A DNA stretch of 64,000 nucleotides from an uncultured Bacteroidales bacterium (GCA_910586395.1 CAJUFX010000005.1:34454-98453), one strand, 5' to 3'; positions 23,255 through 32,482 are shown, counted from the first letter of the stretch. Notes: generated by a model not told the origin, from the letters alone. Program-made: numbers and translations.

Positions 23255-25192
23255 ATGGATACGCTTAATTCAAAAGTACCGGCCGGTCCCATTGCGGAGA
23301 AATGGACTCGGTACAAATCGGAACAGCATTTGGTGAACCCGGCCAACAAGCGCAAGTTGGACGTTATCGTCGTAGGTACCGGTCTGGCCGGTGCTTCGGC
23401 TGCGGCCAGTTTGGGGGCTATGGGCTTCAATGTCAAAATATTCTGCATTTCGGATTCGCCGCGCCGCGCGCACTCTATCGCGGCTCAGGGCGGTATCAAT
23501 GCGGCCAAGAATTACCAGAACGACGGCGACAGCGTTTACCGTCTGTTTTACGATACGGTCAAGGGCGGCGACTACCGTGCCCGTGAAGCCAACGTCTATC
23601 GTTTGGCCGAAGTCAGCAACGCAATCATCGACCAGTGCGTGGCGCAGGGCGTGCCTTTCGCCCGCGACTATGCCGGTTATCTCGACAACCGTTCGTTCGG
23701 CGGCGCGCAGGTATCGCGTACGTTCTATGCCCGCGGTCAGACCGGTCAGCAGTTGCTGATCGGCGCTTACGGCGCGTTGAGCAATGAAATCCACAAAGGC
23801 AGCGTCAAACTTTACGCGCGTCGCGAAATGATGGACGTCGTCGTGAAGGACGGCCACGCCTGCGGTATCGTCTGCCGCAATCTGACGGACGGTTCGATTG
23901 AGCGTTATTCGGCGCATGCCGTATTGCTCTGCACGGGCGGCTACGGTAACGTCTATTTCCTTTCCACGAACGCGATGAACTCCAACGGTAGCGCGGCTTG
24001 GAAAGCCTATAAGAAAGGCGCCTGCTTCGCCAATCCCTGCTTCACGCAGATTCACCCGACCTGTATTCCGGTACACGGCGACTACCAGTCCAAACTGACG
24101 CTGATGAGCGAGAGCCTGCGTAACGACGGCCGCATCTGGGTGCCCAAGAAAATCGAAGACGCGGAAGCCATCCGGGCGGGTCGTCTCAAACCGACCGACA
24201 TCGCCGAGGAAGACCGCGACTACTACTTGGAACGCCGCTACCCGGCTTTCGGTAACCTCGTTCCGCGTGACGTGGCTTCGCGTGCCGCCAAGGAACGTTG
24301 CGACGCGGGCTACGGCGTGGGGACGGGCAAGGCCGTTTACCTCGATTTCGCCGAGGCCATCCAGCGTTTGGGCCGTCAGCGCATCGAAGAACGTTACGGC
24401 AACCTGTTCCAGATGTATCAGAAGATTACCGACGACAACCCTTACGAGACGCCGATGATGATTTATCCGGCCGTCCACTATACGATGGGCGGTCTGTGGG
24501 TCGATTACGAACTGCAGACGACGTTGCCGGGCCTGTTCGCGTTGGGCGAAGCCAACTTCTCCGACCACGGCGCGAACCGTTTGGGCGCTTCGGCTTTGAT
24601 GCAGGGGCTTTCCGACGGTTATTTCGTCATCCCCTACACGTTGCAGAACTTCTTGTCCGACCATATCCACGACGGTCATATCCCGACCGATCTGCCGGAA
24701 TTCGAACAGACCGAAAACGCGGTCAAGGAACGCATCAACCGCTTGTTCTCGATTAAGGGCAACACCTCGCCGGACAGTTTCCACAAGCAGTTGGGGCACA
24801 TCATGTGGGAATACGTCGGTATGGGCCGAACCAAAGAAGGGCTGACGACCGCCATCGAGGAAATCCGCAAACTGCGCGAACGCTTCTGGCAGGATGTCAA
24901 GGTAACGGGCAAGGCCGACGAGATGAACCCCGAATTGGAAAAGGCGTTGCGTTTGGCCGACTTCCTCGAAATGGGCGAGTTGATGGCCGAAGACGCTTTG
25001 GAAAGAGAAGAATCCTGCGGCGGTCACTTCCGCGAAGAACATCAGACACCCGAAGGCGAAGCCAAGCGTGACGACGAACGTTTCATGCACGTGGCCGTTT
25101 GGGAATACAAGGGCGAGGGCGAACGTCCGGTCCGTCATCAGGAAGCCTTGTCGTTTGAAGCGATTAAAGTGGCGGTTCGGAATTACAAATAG
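23255..25192 (+). CDS. Fumarate reductase/succinate dehydrogenase flavoprotein subunit
   Basis: Catalytic FAD subunit, 645 aa. It carries the dinucleotide motif VVGTGLAGASAAASLGAMG (about 36-54), the FAD-linking region PRRAHSIAAQGGINAAKNY with the His that binds FAD covalently, the active-site segments FTQIHPTCIP and GLFALGEANFSDHGANRLGASALMQGL, and the C-terminal helical domain. It interconverts fumarate and succinate at the membrane's inner face with the b and FeS subunits. It is 18 bp from the FeS gene, with an AGGAG-like ribosome site between them. The long opposing reading frame on the minus strand is a codon-bias artefact. Confidence 0.96.
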   Translation: MDTLNSKVPAGPIAEKWTRYKSEQHLVNPANKRKLDVIVVGTGLAGASAAASLGAMGFNVKIFCISDSPRRAHSIAAQGGINAAKNYQNDGDSVYRLFYDTVKGGDYRAREANVYRLAEVSNAIIDQCVAQGVPFARDYAGYLDNRSFGGAQVSRTFYARGQTGQQLLIGAYGALSNEIHKGSVKLYARREMMDVVVKDGHACGIVCRNLTDGSIERYSAHAVLLCTGGYGNVYFLSTNAMNSNGSAAWKAYKKGACFANPCFTQIHPTCIPVHGDYQSKLTLMSESLRNDGRIWVPKKIEDAEAIRAGRLKPTDIAEEDRDYYLERRYPAFGNLVPRDVASRAAKERCDAGYGVGTGKAVYLDFAEAIQRLGRQRIEERYGNLFQMYQKITDDNPYETPMMIYPAVHYTMGGLWVDYELQTTLPGLFALGEANFSDHGANRLGASALMQGLSDGYFVIPYTLQNFLSDHIHDGHIPTDLPEFEQTENAVKERINRLFSIKGNTSPDSFHKQLGHIMWEYVGMGRTKEGLTTAIEEIRKLRERFWQDVKVTGKADEMNPELEKALRLADFLEMGELMAEDALEREESCGGHFREEHQTPEGEAKRDDERFMHVAVWEYKGEGERPVRHQEALSFEAIKVAVRNYK

Positions 25193-25210
25193 TAGAAAGG
25201 AGAAGCAATT

Positions 25211-25951
25211 ATGGATTTTACACTGAAAATATGGCGCCAGGCTGGCCCCAAAGTAAAAGGAAAATTTGAAACTTACCCGATTAAGGGCATTTCTCCCGAC
25301 TGCTCTTTCTTGGAAATGATTGACATCCTCAACGAATCGTTGGTGGCCAAAGGCGTGGAACCGGTTTGTTTCGACCACGACTGCCGCGAGGGCATTTGCG
25401 GTATGTGCAGCCTTTATATCAACGGACATCCGCACGGCCCCGACAGTCAGATTACGACCTGTCAGCTCCACATGCGCAAGTTCAAGGACGGCGATACGAT
25501 TTGGATTGAACCGTGGCGTAGCGCGGCTTTCCCGGTCATCAAAGACTTGGTGGTCGATCGTCAGGCTTTCGACAAGATCGTACAGGCCGGCGGCTATATC
25601 TCGGCCACGACCGGCGGGGTACCCGACGCCAACGCGATTCCCGTCAGCAAGAAACATGCCGATACGGCGATGGACGCGGCGGCCTGCATCGGCTGCGGCG
25701 CTTGCGTGGCGGCTTGCAAGAACGCTTCGGCCATGCTGTTCGTTTCGGCCAAGGTCTCGCACTTCGCCCACTTGCCGCAGGGTAAGGTGGAAGCGGCCAA
25801 GCGCGTACAGGCCATGGTCAAGAAGATGGACGAACTCGGCTTCGGCAACTGCACCAATACGGGGGCTTGCGAGGCCGAATGCCCGAAAGGCATCAAGATA
25901 AGCCATATCGCCAAACTGAACCGCGAATTTATTTGCGCCAAGTTGGGATAA
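25211..25951 (+). CDS. Fumarate reductase/succinate dehydrogenase iron-sulfur subunit
   Basis: Electron-transfer subunit, 246 aa. The N-terminal ferredoxin-type domain has the [2Fe-2S] cysteines in DCREGICGMCSLYING and a later TTC, and the C-terminal domain has CIGCGACVAACKNAS and GNCTNTGACEAECPKGI for the cubane clusters. It passes electrons between the menaquinone site of the cytochrome b subunit and FAD. It is last in the operon, followed after 134 bp by a strong terminator (26086-26139). Confidence 0.96.
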   Translation: MDFTLKIWRQAGPKVKGKFETYPIKGISPDCSFLEMIDILNESLVAKGVEPVCFDHDCREGICGMCSLYINGHPHGPDSQITTCQLHMRKFKDGDTIWIEPWRSAAFPVIKDLVVDRQAFDKIVQAGGYISATTGGVPDANAIPVSKKHADTAMDAAACIGCGACVAACKNASAMLFVSAKVSHFAHLPQGKVEAAKRVQAMVKKMDELGFGNCTNTGACEAECPKGIKISHIAKLNREFICAKLG

Positions 25952-26085
25952 ACGGCATGTCATAAAGGCCAATCTGCGGCGTTATTATCGGGATTCGGGC
26001 TCAGTCACGTACGTTAGTACGCTCCTTTGCCCTCGCCCTCAATGCCTTGCATTTTGACCTCTCTGACACACCTTGGAAAGGAAAG

Positions 26086-26139
26086 TCAAAGGGGTTGTGC
26101 TGAAATGTAAATTTTTGGCATAACCCCTTTTTTTATTTG
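26086..26139 (+). terminator. Terminator of the fumarate reductase operon
   Basis: AAAGGGGTTGTGC (26088-26100) pairs with GCATAACCCCTTT across a 17-nt loop and is followed by a run of T. The poly-T side favours plus-strand termination; it may also receive the convergent feoAB transcript. Confidence 0.8.
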
Positions 26140-26166
26140 TTTTTTTTCGGTCGGGTCACCCGAAAT

Positions 26167-28533
26167 CTATATCAGCCATTTTCCGATATTGAATACGAGC
26201 AACGAAACCAGATAAGCCGTGGCCGTCGTGTAAAACGCCATGAACAGCGGCCATTTCCAGCTGCCGCTTTCTTTTCGGACGGCCGAGAAGACGGCGATAC
26301 AGGGCAGGTAGAGCAACACGAAAGCGAGAAAGGCGGCGGCCGTGAGCGGCGTGAAGGCCTGGGCCGGTTCCACGAGGACGGAAAGCGTGCTCACGACGAC
26401 TTCTTTGGCCGAGATGCCGGCTAAGAGGCTGATGCCCATCTTCCAGTCGAAGCCCAACGGACGCAGGACCGGTTCGATGAAACGGCCGATGGCGCCGAGG
26501 TAGGAATCCGCGATGTCGGCTGGACGACCGTCGGCCGAGAGCGGAAAATAGCCCAAGGCCCAGATGACGAGCGAGGCCACGAGGATGATGCCGCCCATCT
26601 TTTTGAGGTATTGTTTGGTCTTGATCCAAAGCCCGTAGAGCAACGATTTGGGATTTGGCCAGCGGTAGGGCGGGATTTCCATGACGAACGGGCTCTCGGC
26701 CGACGGCAACAGCGTCTTGCGGAACAGCAGGGCCGAGAGAATCGACATCGCGGTGCCGGCGAGGTAAATCAGGAAGATGACGCTGCCCGCATGGGCCGGG
26801 AAGAACGCGCCCACGAGCAGGATGTAGATCGGCAGCCGCGCGCTGCACGACATGAACGGTATGATCAGCATCGTGATGAGCCGGTCCTTGCGGTTCTCGA
26901 TGGTGCGGGTGGCCATGACGGCGGGCACGTTGCAGCCGAAACCGATGATGAGCGGAATAAACGATTTGCCGTGCAATCCGATTGTATGCATGAGTTTATC
27001 CATGATGAACGCCACGCGCGCCATATAGCCCGTCGTCTCCATAAAGGATATGAACGTGAATAATATCAGTATGTTCGGCAGGAATACAATCACGCCGCCT
27101 ATGCCGCTCAGGATACCGTCCAGCAACATGGCTTTAAGCATGCTGTCCGGCAACAGCCGTTCCAGGCCGGCGTCAAGCGTGTCCATACCGTATTGGATCC
27201 AATCCATCGGATATTGGCCCAACGCGAAAGTGGTCTGAAACATAAGCCATAGGAAACAGAGGAAAATGGGAAAGCCCCAGAGGCGGTGGGTCAGGATGGA
27301 GTCCAGCCGGTCGGTCAGTGTCTTTTGCCGTGACGGTGTTTCGGCCGGCGTATAGGCTTCTTTCAACGCGCCGCGGATAAACGCGTAGCGGGCGTCCGAC
27401 ATCAGGTGGGCCGGATCTTCGTCGAAAATGGCTTTGATACGTCGGGTTTCGGTTTGCGCCAAGTCTTCCAGTGTCTTGAAGTCTTGCAGGCAGCGGAGCG
27501 GCTGCAAGACCTCGGCATCCTGTTCCAAAAATTTGATGGCCAGGAAACGGGAGGAATACATGTCCGAAAAAGCCGGGTCTTTCCAGATGAGCTCCTGCAA
27601 TTTGCGGATGGCCGTCTCGATTTCTTCGGGATAGGGAATATGCGTATGGCGCAGGTGCGGTTCGGCATCGTTATACACGGCCGCGATCTTGTCGGCCAGC
27701 GGCGCGATGCCCTCGTGCCGGGACGCCACGGTGGGCACGACCGGCATACCCAACAGTTGCCCCAATAGGTCCGTGTCCAGACGCGCCCCCGTCTTTTTGA
27801 GCTCGTCGAACATATTGACGGCCAGCACCACCTTGCAGTCCATGTCGATCAACTGGGTCGTCAGGTAAAGGTTGCGTTCGATGTTGGAGGCGTCCACGAC
27901 GTTGAGCACGACGTCGGGCTGGTGGTGGAGCAGGTGTTCGCGCACGAAGCGTTCCTCCGGCGTGTAGGGCGAAAACGAATAGGTGCCGGGCAGGTCGGTC
28001 AGTTCAATGCGGTAGTCGCGGTAGTCGAAGCCGATGCTTTTGGCATCGACGGTCACGCCGCTGTAATTGGCCACGTGTTCGAACGCGCCCGACAGGGCGT
28101 TGTACAGAGACGTCTTGCCCGCGTTGGGGTTGCCGACCATGCAGACTTCGATGGTCTCCTTGCGGGCGGAGGGGAAGGCCGTGGCGGCCGTCAGGGTGGG
28201 GGTGGGTTTGGCGGCATGGCCGGGGTGTGACGCGCGGTCGGGCGTGGCGGTTGCGTTCTGTCCGCCGTCCGTTTCCATCGCAATCGGCCTGTTTTCCGCT
28301 GGCATCAACTCTATTTCAATCAAGGCCGCCTCGTCGCGCCTGAGCGAAACCTCGCTGTGCAGGATGCGGAATTCCACCGGGTCTTTCATCGGGGCGAACC
28401 GCAGCGTTTCCACGGTCTGACCCTTTACAAACCCCATCTCCACCAGCCGCTGTCTGAAAGCGCCGCGTCCCTTTACCTTGAAAATACGGGCCTGTTGCCC
28501 TTCTTTGAGTTCGTCTAAAGTCATAACATGCAT
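26167..28533 (-). CDS. feoB: Ferrous iron transporter, FeoA-FeoB fusion
   Basis: Fe(II) uptake permease of 788 aa. Residues about 1-75 form a FeoA-type SH3 domain (MTLDELKEGQQARIFKVKGRG ... FRILHSEVSLRRDEAALIEIE), joined by a Pro/Ala-rich linker to FeoB. The G-domain shows G1 GNPNAGKTS, G2 YSGVTVD, G3 DLPGTYSF and G4 NMFD. The membrane part follows, with the Cys-containing gate segments GFGCNVPAVMATRTIENRKDRL and SCSARLPIY and the second half ISAKEVVVSTLSVL. The start is uncertain between ATG 28533 and ATG 28524; the open frame to 28608 adds an Arg-rich stretch with no FeoA similarity. It is divergent from the Fic gene and convergent with the frd operon. Confidence 0.94.
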   Translation of the reverse strand: MHVMTLDELKEGQQARIFKVKGRGAFRQRLVEMGFVKGQTVETLRFAPMKDPVEFRILHSEVSLRRDEAALIEIELMPAENRPIAMETDGGQNATATPDRASHPGHAAKPTPTLTAATAFPSARKETIEVCMVGNPNAGKTSLYNALSGAFEHVANYSGVTVDAKSIGFDYRDYRIELTDLPGTYSFSPYTPEERFVREHLLHHQPDVVLNVVDASNIERNLYLTTQLIDMDCKVVLAVNMFDELKKTGARLDTDLLGQLLGMPVVPTVASRHEGIAPLADKIAAVYNDAEPHLRHTHIPYPEEIETAIRKLQELIWKDPAFSDMYSSRFLAIKFLEQDAEVLQPLRCLQDFKTLEDLAQTETRRIKAIFDEDPAHLMSDARYAFIRGALKEAYTPAETPSRQKTLTDRLDSILTHRLWGFPIFLCFLWLMFQTTFALGQYPMDWIQYGMDTLDAGLERLLPDSMLKAMLLDGILSGIGGVIVFLPNILILFTFISFMETTGYMARVAFIMDKLMHTIGLHGKSFIPLIIGFGCNVPAVMATRTIENRKDRLITMLIIPFMSCSARLPIYILLVGAFFPAHAGSVIFLIYLAGTAMSILSALLFRKTLLPSAESPFVMEIPPYRWPNPKSLLYGLWIKTKQYLKKMGGIILVASLVIWALGYFPLSADGRPADIADSYLGAIGRFIEPVLRPLGFDWKMGISLLAGISAKEVVVSTLSVLVEPAQAFTPLTAAAFLAFVLLYLPCIAVFSAVRKESGSWKWPLFMAFYTTATAYLVSLLVFNIGKWLI

Positions 28534-28605
28534 GTCGTTGCCATCTATCCTGAATCGCCGTTTCCGTCCGTTGCGGACGTTTCGGCGCCAACTCCGACAA
28601 GGAAA

Positions 28606-28636
28606 CAAAGATACACACGTGCGCGCGGGCGCGCAA
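28606..28636 (-). promoter_or_regulatory. Predicted feoAB promoter
   Basis: Minus-strand TTGC (28633-28636), 19-nt gap and TATCTTTG (28606-28613) match the consensus fully, giving a leader of about 65 nt. I see no clear Fur box overlapping it. A GCGCGC/GCGCGC inverted repeat at 28621-28634 lies between the boxes. Confidence 0.72.
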
Positions 28637-28700
28637 TCCCCACAGTGGGGTATAATACCCCCTCGGAATACCCAAAAGGTGTCAGTCCGTCGTCCGCCAT

Positions 28701-28760
28701 GCGGAGAATATTCGGGTTATTCGCCGCAAATTTGCGGAGAATATTTTGGCTATTCGCCGC
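28701..28760 (+). promoter_or_regulatory. Tandem palindromic operators before the Fic gene
   Basis: Two 27-bp inverted repeats of form GCGGAGAATA-N7-TATTCGCCGC lie at 28701-28727 and 28734-28760, 33 bp apart (about three helical turns). The second covers the -33 box of the Fic promoter. They are near-identical to each other. The Fic protein has a C-terminal winged-helix-like region, so autorepression by Fic is the simplest reading (inference). Confidence 0.65.
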
Positions 28761-28775
28761 AAAATGCTATCTTCG
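28745..28775 (+). promoter_or_regulatory. Predicted promoter of the Fic gene
   Basis: TTTG (28745-28748), 19-nt gap, TATCTTCG (28768-28775). The -7 box is only 4 nt from the ATG at 28780, so the transcript would start at or next to the start codon and be essentially leaderless. Confidence 0.6.
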
Positions 28776-28779
28776 TCCT

Positions 28780-29907
28780 ATGAAAAAGTTTGAGAGACCA
28801 CCCGTTTATATTTGGCAACGGTCGGATTGGCCCGCGTTCAGATGGCAGGTGGAGCGTTTGCTTGCACCTATGGAACGGTTGAGCCGTTTGCATGGGCAGT
28901 TGATTGGTCGGATGTCGATGTTGGGTTTCGGGGATAAGGGGAGGACTCAATTAAGCGCCTTGACGGAAGAATTGCTCAGCTCTTCGGATATAGAAGGCGT
29001 GAAGTTGAACGCCGATTCAGTACGCAGTTCGATAGCCCGTAAACTCGGTTTCGGGGTGGACGGATTACCGGTGGAAGACCACTACGTGGAGGGGTTGGTA
29101 GAAGTCATGCTGGATGCTGTTATCAACGCCGATAAGCCGATGGATGCCGCCCGCCTGTTTGGATGGCATGCCGCCCTTTTCCCGATGGGGCGGAGCGGTA
29201 TGCATCGTATAACTGTGGGGGACTGGCGTAAGGGCGAAGAACCGATGCAGGTCGTTTCCGGGGCAATGGGACGCGAAAAAGTGCATTACCAAGCGCCATC
29301 TTCGGATAAGGTGGAAGCGGAGATGAACACATTTATCCGTTGGTGTAATGAGAGCGGCGATACGGCGTCCCCTTTTCTGAATGCAGCCATAGCTCATCTT
29401 TGGTTTGTGACCATTCATCCTTTTGATGACGGAAATGGCCGTATAGGGCGTACCATAGCCGATATGTTTTTAGTGCGGGCCGATGGAGAACATACCCGTT
29501 ATTACAGCATGTCGGCGGAGATAAATCGGCAAAAGCGGTCCTATTACGACATATTGGAACGCACCCAAAAAGGGGATTTGGATGTGACGGAGTGGGTGTT
29601 GTGGTTCTTTCGGTGTCTGGAACAGGCCATTGCCAATGCTATGAAAACGCAGGAACGGACATTGGAGAAAACAGTCTATTGGGATAGATTCCGCCAGGTT
29701 GAGGTAAATGCCCGGCAGCGTTTGGTCGTGAACCGGTTGTGGGATGGGTTTGAAGGCAAACTGACGACTTCCAAATGGGCGAAAATGTGCCATTGTTCGC
29801 AAGATACGGCCTTGCGCGATATCAATGATTTGATAGCCAAAGGCATGCTTCGCGACAGTGGGGAAGGTGGCCGGAGCAAACACTATCTGTTGGTTGATAT
29901 GGGATAA
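28780..29907 (+). CDS. Fic/DOC-family protein with N-terminal inhibitory motif (DUF4172 type)
   Basis: Probable AMP-transferase of 375 aa. The N-terminus (PPVYIWQRSDWPAFRWQ) matches the DUF4172 leader common in Bacteroidota Fic proteins. Residues 68-73, SSDIEG, fit the (S/T)xxxE(G/N) inhibitory helix of class II Fic enzymes, whose Glu blocks ATP. The catalytic core is HPFDDGNGR at 213-221 with His213. The C-terminal 90 residues (WDGFEGKLTTSKWAKMCHCSQDTALRDINDLIAKGMLRDSGEGGRSKHYLL) form a winged-helix domain. The start at 28780 fits the promoter; the longer frame would read through the operators. Such proteins modify targets with AMP and some regulate their own gene; the target here is unknown. 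Confidence 0.92.
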   Translation: MKKFERPPVYIWQRSDWPAFRWQVERLLAPMERLSRLHGQLIGRMSMLGFGDKGRTQLSALTEELLSSSDIEGVKLNADSVRSSIARKLGFGVDGLPVEDHYVEGLVEVMLDAVINADKPMDAARLFGWHAALFPMGRSGMHRITVGDWRKGEEPMQVVSGAMGREKVHYQAPSSDKVEAEMNTFIRWCNESGDTASPFLNAAIAHLWFVTIHPFDDGNGRIGRTIADMFLVRADGEHTRYYSMSAEINRQKRSYYDILERTQKGDLDVTEWVLWFFRCLEQAIANAMKTQERTLEKTVYWDRFRQVEVNARQRLVVNRLWDGFEGKLTTSKWAKMCHCSQDTALRDINDLIAKGMLRDSGEGGRSKHYLLVDMG

Positions 29908-29921
29908 AAATGTTATCTTTG
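29890..29921 (+). promoter_or_regulatory. Predicted promoter of the glycosyltransferase pair
   Basis: TTGG (29890-29893), 20-nt gap, TATCTTTG (29914-29921). The -33 box lies inside the last codons of the Fic gene; the first glycosyltransferase ATG is 75 bp downstream. Confidence 0.65.
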
Positions 29922-29995
29922 TAGAAATAGAGAAAGAACGGTAAATCAAATAGCTGAATTTGAGTTTCAATCGACGGAATGCAAATAAATTTAGT

Positions 29996-31516
29996 ATGGT
30001 TCAACCGAAATATCGTTTATTCAGTTCTTCCGAATGGATTTTCATCCTGACGGGATTGGCGGTGGCGGTGCCGTTGATATTCTTCCATTTGGGGCATTTG
30101 CCGCTTCGGATTTGGGATGAGGCGCGTTTGGCCATCAACGGTTACGAAATGTTGCAGAACCACCGATGGCTGGTGACGACGTTCGAGGGCGCGCCCGATT
30201 TGTGGAATACGAAACCGCCTTTGCTGATATGGTTGCAGGTCTTGTCGATGAAGTGTTTCGGCATCCATGAAGTCGCGTTCCGTCTGCCTTCCGCCCTCGC
30301 GGTGTTTCTGACCTGCGTGCTGTTTTATGTCTTTCTGCGGTCGTATCTGAAAGATTTCCGTTTAGGTTTCGTACAAAATATGGTGTTGCTGACGACGACG
30401 GGGCTTTTTACATGGCATGGCGGCAAAAACGGCGACTACGACGCCTTGCTCATGCTGTTGTGCAGTGCCTATTGTCTGTCGTTTTTTCTGTTTTTGGAAA
30501 AAGGCCGTTTGGCGAATGGGCGGGGAACGGCGTATATATATGGGTTCTATCTGTTTCTTTCGCTCGCCCTACTGACCAAGAGTTCCGCGGCTTTGTTCTT
30601 TTTGCCGGGGCTGTTGCTCTATACCTTGTTGTCAAGGCAGTTGTTGTCGCTCTTGAAGAACCGGCATGTCTATATCGGTCTATTGATTCCCGTCGTTTCG
30701 GTCGGTGGATATTATATCTGCCGCGAACTGGCGGAACCGGGTTACCTTCAGGCCGTTTGGGCCAATGAATTCGGCGGCCGTTTCATGACGGTCATCGAAG
30801 GGCATCGCGAGCGTCCCTGGTTTTATGTCAGGAATCTTTATGCGACCCGTTTCAGTTTTTGGTTTTTCATGGCGTTCGGCGGCGCGGTGTTCGGTTTATG
30901 CGGCTCGGACCGCCGTATTTACAGACTGACGTTGTTTACCGTCGTTTTGTCGGGCGTTTATCTGTTGCTGATTTCGTTGGCGCGTACCAAATGCTTATGG
31001 TACGATATTCCGCTTTATCCGTTTTTGAGCGTGCTGACCGCCGTTTTTATCTGCCTGATATTCGATGTATTGAAAAAGAAAGTCGGTGTTTGGACGGCCT
31101 GTGTGTTTCTGTTCTGTCTGCTGACTCCGGCCGTTCTGCGGATTTACAGCATCGGTTATATACCGCGCGAAACGTCCGGTTGGGAAGCCGATACGCATGT
31201 CAAGACCCGTTATCTGCGCGATATGTGTCGGCATCCCGAAACTATGGCTTCCGGCCGGTCTTATGCCGTCGTGGATGACGCCTATCATGCGCACCATCTG
31301 TTTTACATCTATCTGTTGCGCGACAACGGTTTTCCGATTCGTCTGACCCGGCGGGAAGACCTGCAGGCCGGCGATATCGTGCTTTGCGACCGGCCCGAGA
31401 CCGCCGATTTTCTGAAGCAGACGTTTGAGACGGAATTGTTGTTGAAAGACGGTGCGTTGGAGGTATATGACTTGGAAGCGGCGACCGCGGCCTGTCCGTC
31501 GGACCGTTCCGAATAA
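29996..31516 (+). CDS. Family 39-type (ArnT/PMT-like) membrane glycosyltransferase
   Basis: Polytopic GT-C enzyme of 506 aa with about 10-11 hydrophobic segments. The first loop holds the catalytic DE pair in RIWDEARLAINGYEML (Asp41-Glu42) and the later TKPPLLIWLQ, both typical of ArnT/PMT-type enzymes that use polyprenyl-phosphate sugars at the outer face of the inner membrane. ATG 29996 is taken as start; the TTG 12 codons earlier is less likely. Only 3 nt separate its stop from the GtrB-like gene, which could make the lipid-linked donor. Likely target is lipid A, another glycolipid or a surface glycan, but the acceptor is not visible. Confidence 0.87.
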   Translation: MVQPKYRLFSSSEWIFILTGLAVAVPLIFFHLGHLPLRIWDEARLAINGYEMLQNHRWLVTTFEGAPDLWNTKPPLLIWLQVLSMKCFGIHEVAFRLPSALAVFLTCVLFYVFLRSYLKDFRLGFVQNMVLLTTTGLFTWHGGKNGDYDALLMLLCSAYCLSFFLFLEKGRLANGRGTAYIYGFYLFLSLALLTKSSAALFFLPGLLLYTLLSRQLLSLLKNRHVYIGLLIPVVSVGGYYICRELAEPGYLQAVWANEFGGRFMTVIEGHRERPWFYVRNLYATRFSFWFFMAFGGAVFGLCGSDRRIYRLTLFTVVLSGVYLLLISLARTKCLWYDIPLYPFLSVLTAVFICLIFDVLKKKVGVWTACVFLFCLLTPAVLRIYSIGYIPRETSGWEADTHVKTRYLRDMCRHPETMASGRSYAVVDDAYHAHHLFYIYLLRDNGFPIRLTRREDLQAGDIVLCDRPETADFLKQTFETELLLKDGALEVYDLEAATAACPSDRSE

Positions 31517-31519
31517 AAT

Positions 31520-32482
31520 ATGGAAGATATGGATAAAAACGTGATGGAACTTTCTGTGGTCGTTCCGATTTATAACGAGTCTGAAAATCTGGCCGTGTTG
31601 CACCGGCGTCTGACCGAGGCGGTTTCGGCTTTGACTGACCGTTACGAGTTGATATTCGTCAATGACGGTAGCCGGGACGATTCTTTTCCGCGCTTGTGTA
31701 TGTTGGCGGCGGCCGATCCGCATACGGTCTATGTCAATTTCAGCCGTAATTTCGGTCATCAGATTGCCGTGACGGCCGGTCTGGACTATGCCCGCGGGCA
31801 GGCGGTCGTCATCATCGACGGCGATTTGCAGGATCCGCCGGAACTGATACCGGAATTGTACCGCAAGTATCAAGAGGGTTACGAGGTGGTTTATGCACAA
31901 CGGGCCAAGCGCAAGGGGGAGAGTTGGTTCAAAAAGGTTACGGCCAAATGGTTTTACCGTATTTTGCGGAAGATTACGAATATCGATATGCCGGTCGATA
32001 CGGGGGATTTCCGCTTGATAGACCGCAAGGTCGTGGATTGTTTAAAACGGATGCCCGAAAAAAATAAGTTCCTGCGGGGACAGATCGCCTGGATAGGTTT
32101 CCGTCAGACGGCCGTCCTGTTCGAGCGTCAGGAGCGGTTGCACGGCAAAACCGGCTATCCGTTTTCCAAAATGTTGAAATTCGCGTTGGACGGCATCACC
32201 GGCTTTTCCGACAAACCGTTGGCATGGGTGACGAAAACGGGATTCTGCATTTCGGCCTTGTCGTTCGGCATCATCGTTTACGCCCTTTGCGCCCATTTCA
32301 TTTTCCGGCAGACCGTTTCGGGATGGACATCCATTGTCGTGAGCAGCATGTTCCTCGGCGGCATCCAATTGTTTTCGATCGGCATCATAGGCGAATACGT
32401 GAACCGTATCAACAAGAACGTGTTGAACCGACCGCTCTATATCGTGGAAAGCACGAATGGGACGGAGACGGCGGGTTTTTGA
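31520..32482 (+). CDS. GtrB/ArnC-like polyprenyl-phosphate glycosyltransferase (GT2)
   Basis: Membrane GT2 enzyme of 320 aa that in this family loads a sugar from a nucleotide donor onto undecaprenyl phosphate. The GT-A domain shows LSVVVPIYNESENL, FVNDGSRDDSF, NFGHQIAVTAGLDYARG, the metal/donor motif DGDLQDPPELIPEL, and DTGDFRLIDRKV. Two C-terminal helices (about 232-258 and 268-292) anchor it. ATG codons at residues 1, 4 and 9 are all possible starts; MELSVVVP (residue 9) is the most canonical. It is translationally close to the GT39-type gene upstream, forming a donor-maker and transferase pair. Confidence 0.9.
   Translation: MEDMDKNVMELSVVVPIYNESENLAVLHRRLTEAVSALTDRYELIFVNDGSRDDSFPRLCMLAAADPHTVYVNFSRNFGHQIAVTAGLDYARGQAVVIIDGDLQDPPELIPELYRKYQEGYEVVYAQRAKRKGESWFKKVTAKWFYRILRKITNIDMPVDTGDFRLIDRKVVDCLKRMPEKNKFLRGQIAWIGFRQTAVLFERQERLHGKTGYPFSKMLKFALDGITGFSDKPLAWVTKTGFCISALSFGIIVYALCAHFIFRQTVSGWTSIVVSSMFLGGIQLFSIGIIGEYVNRINKNVLNRPLYIVESTNGTETAGF

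Noticed and set aside
23270..25972. A 900-codon open frame on the minus strand opposite the fumarate reductase flavoprotein and FeS genes
   Set aside because: The plus strand encodes two highly conserved enzymes here. The minus frame is open because of biased, GC-rich codons, and its protein has no recognisable domain or signal.
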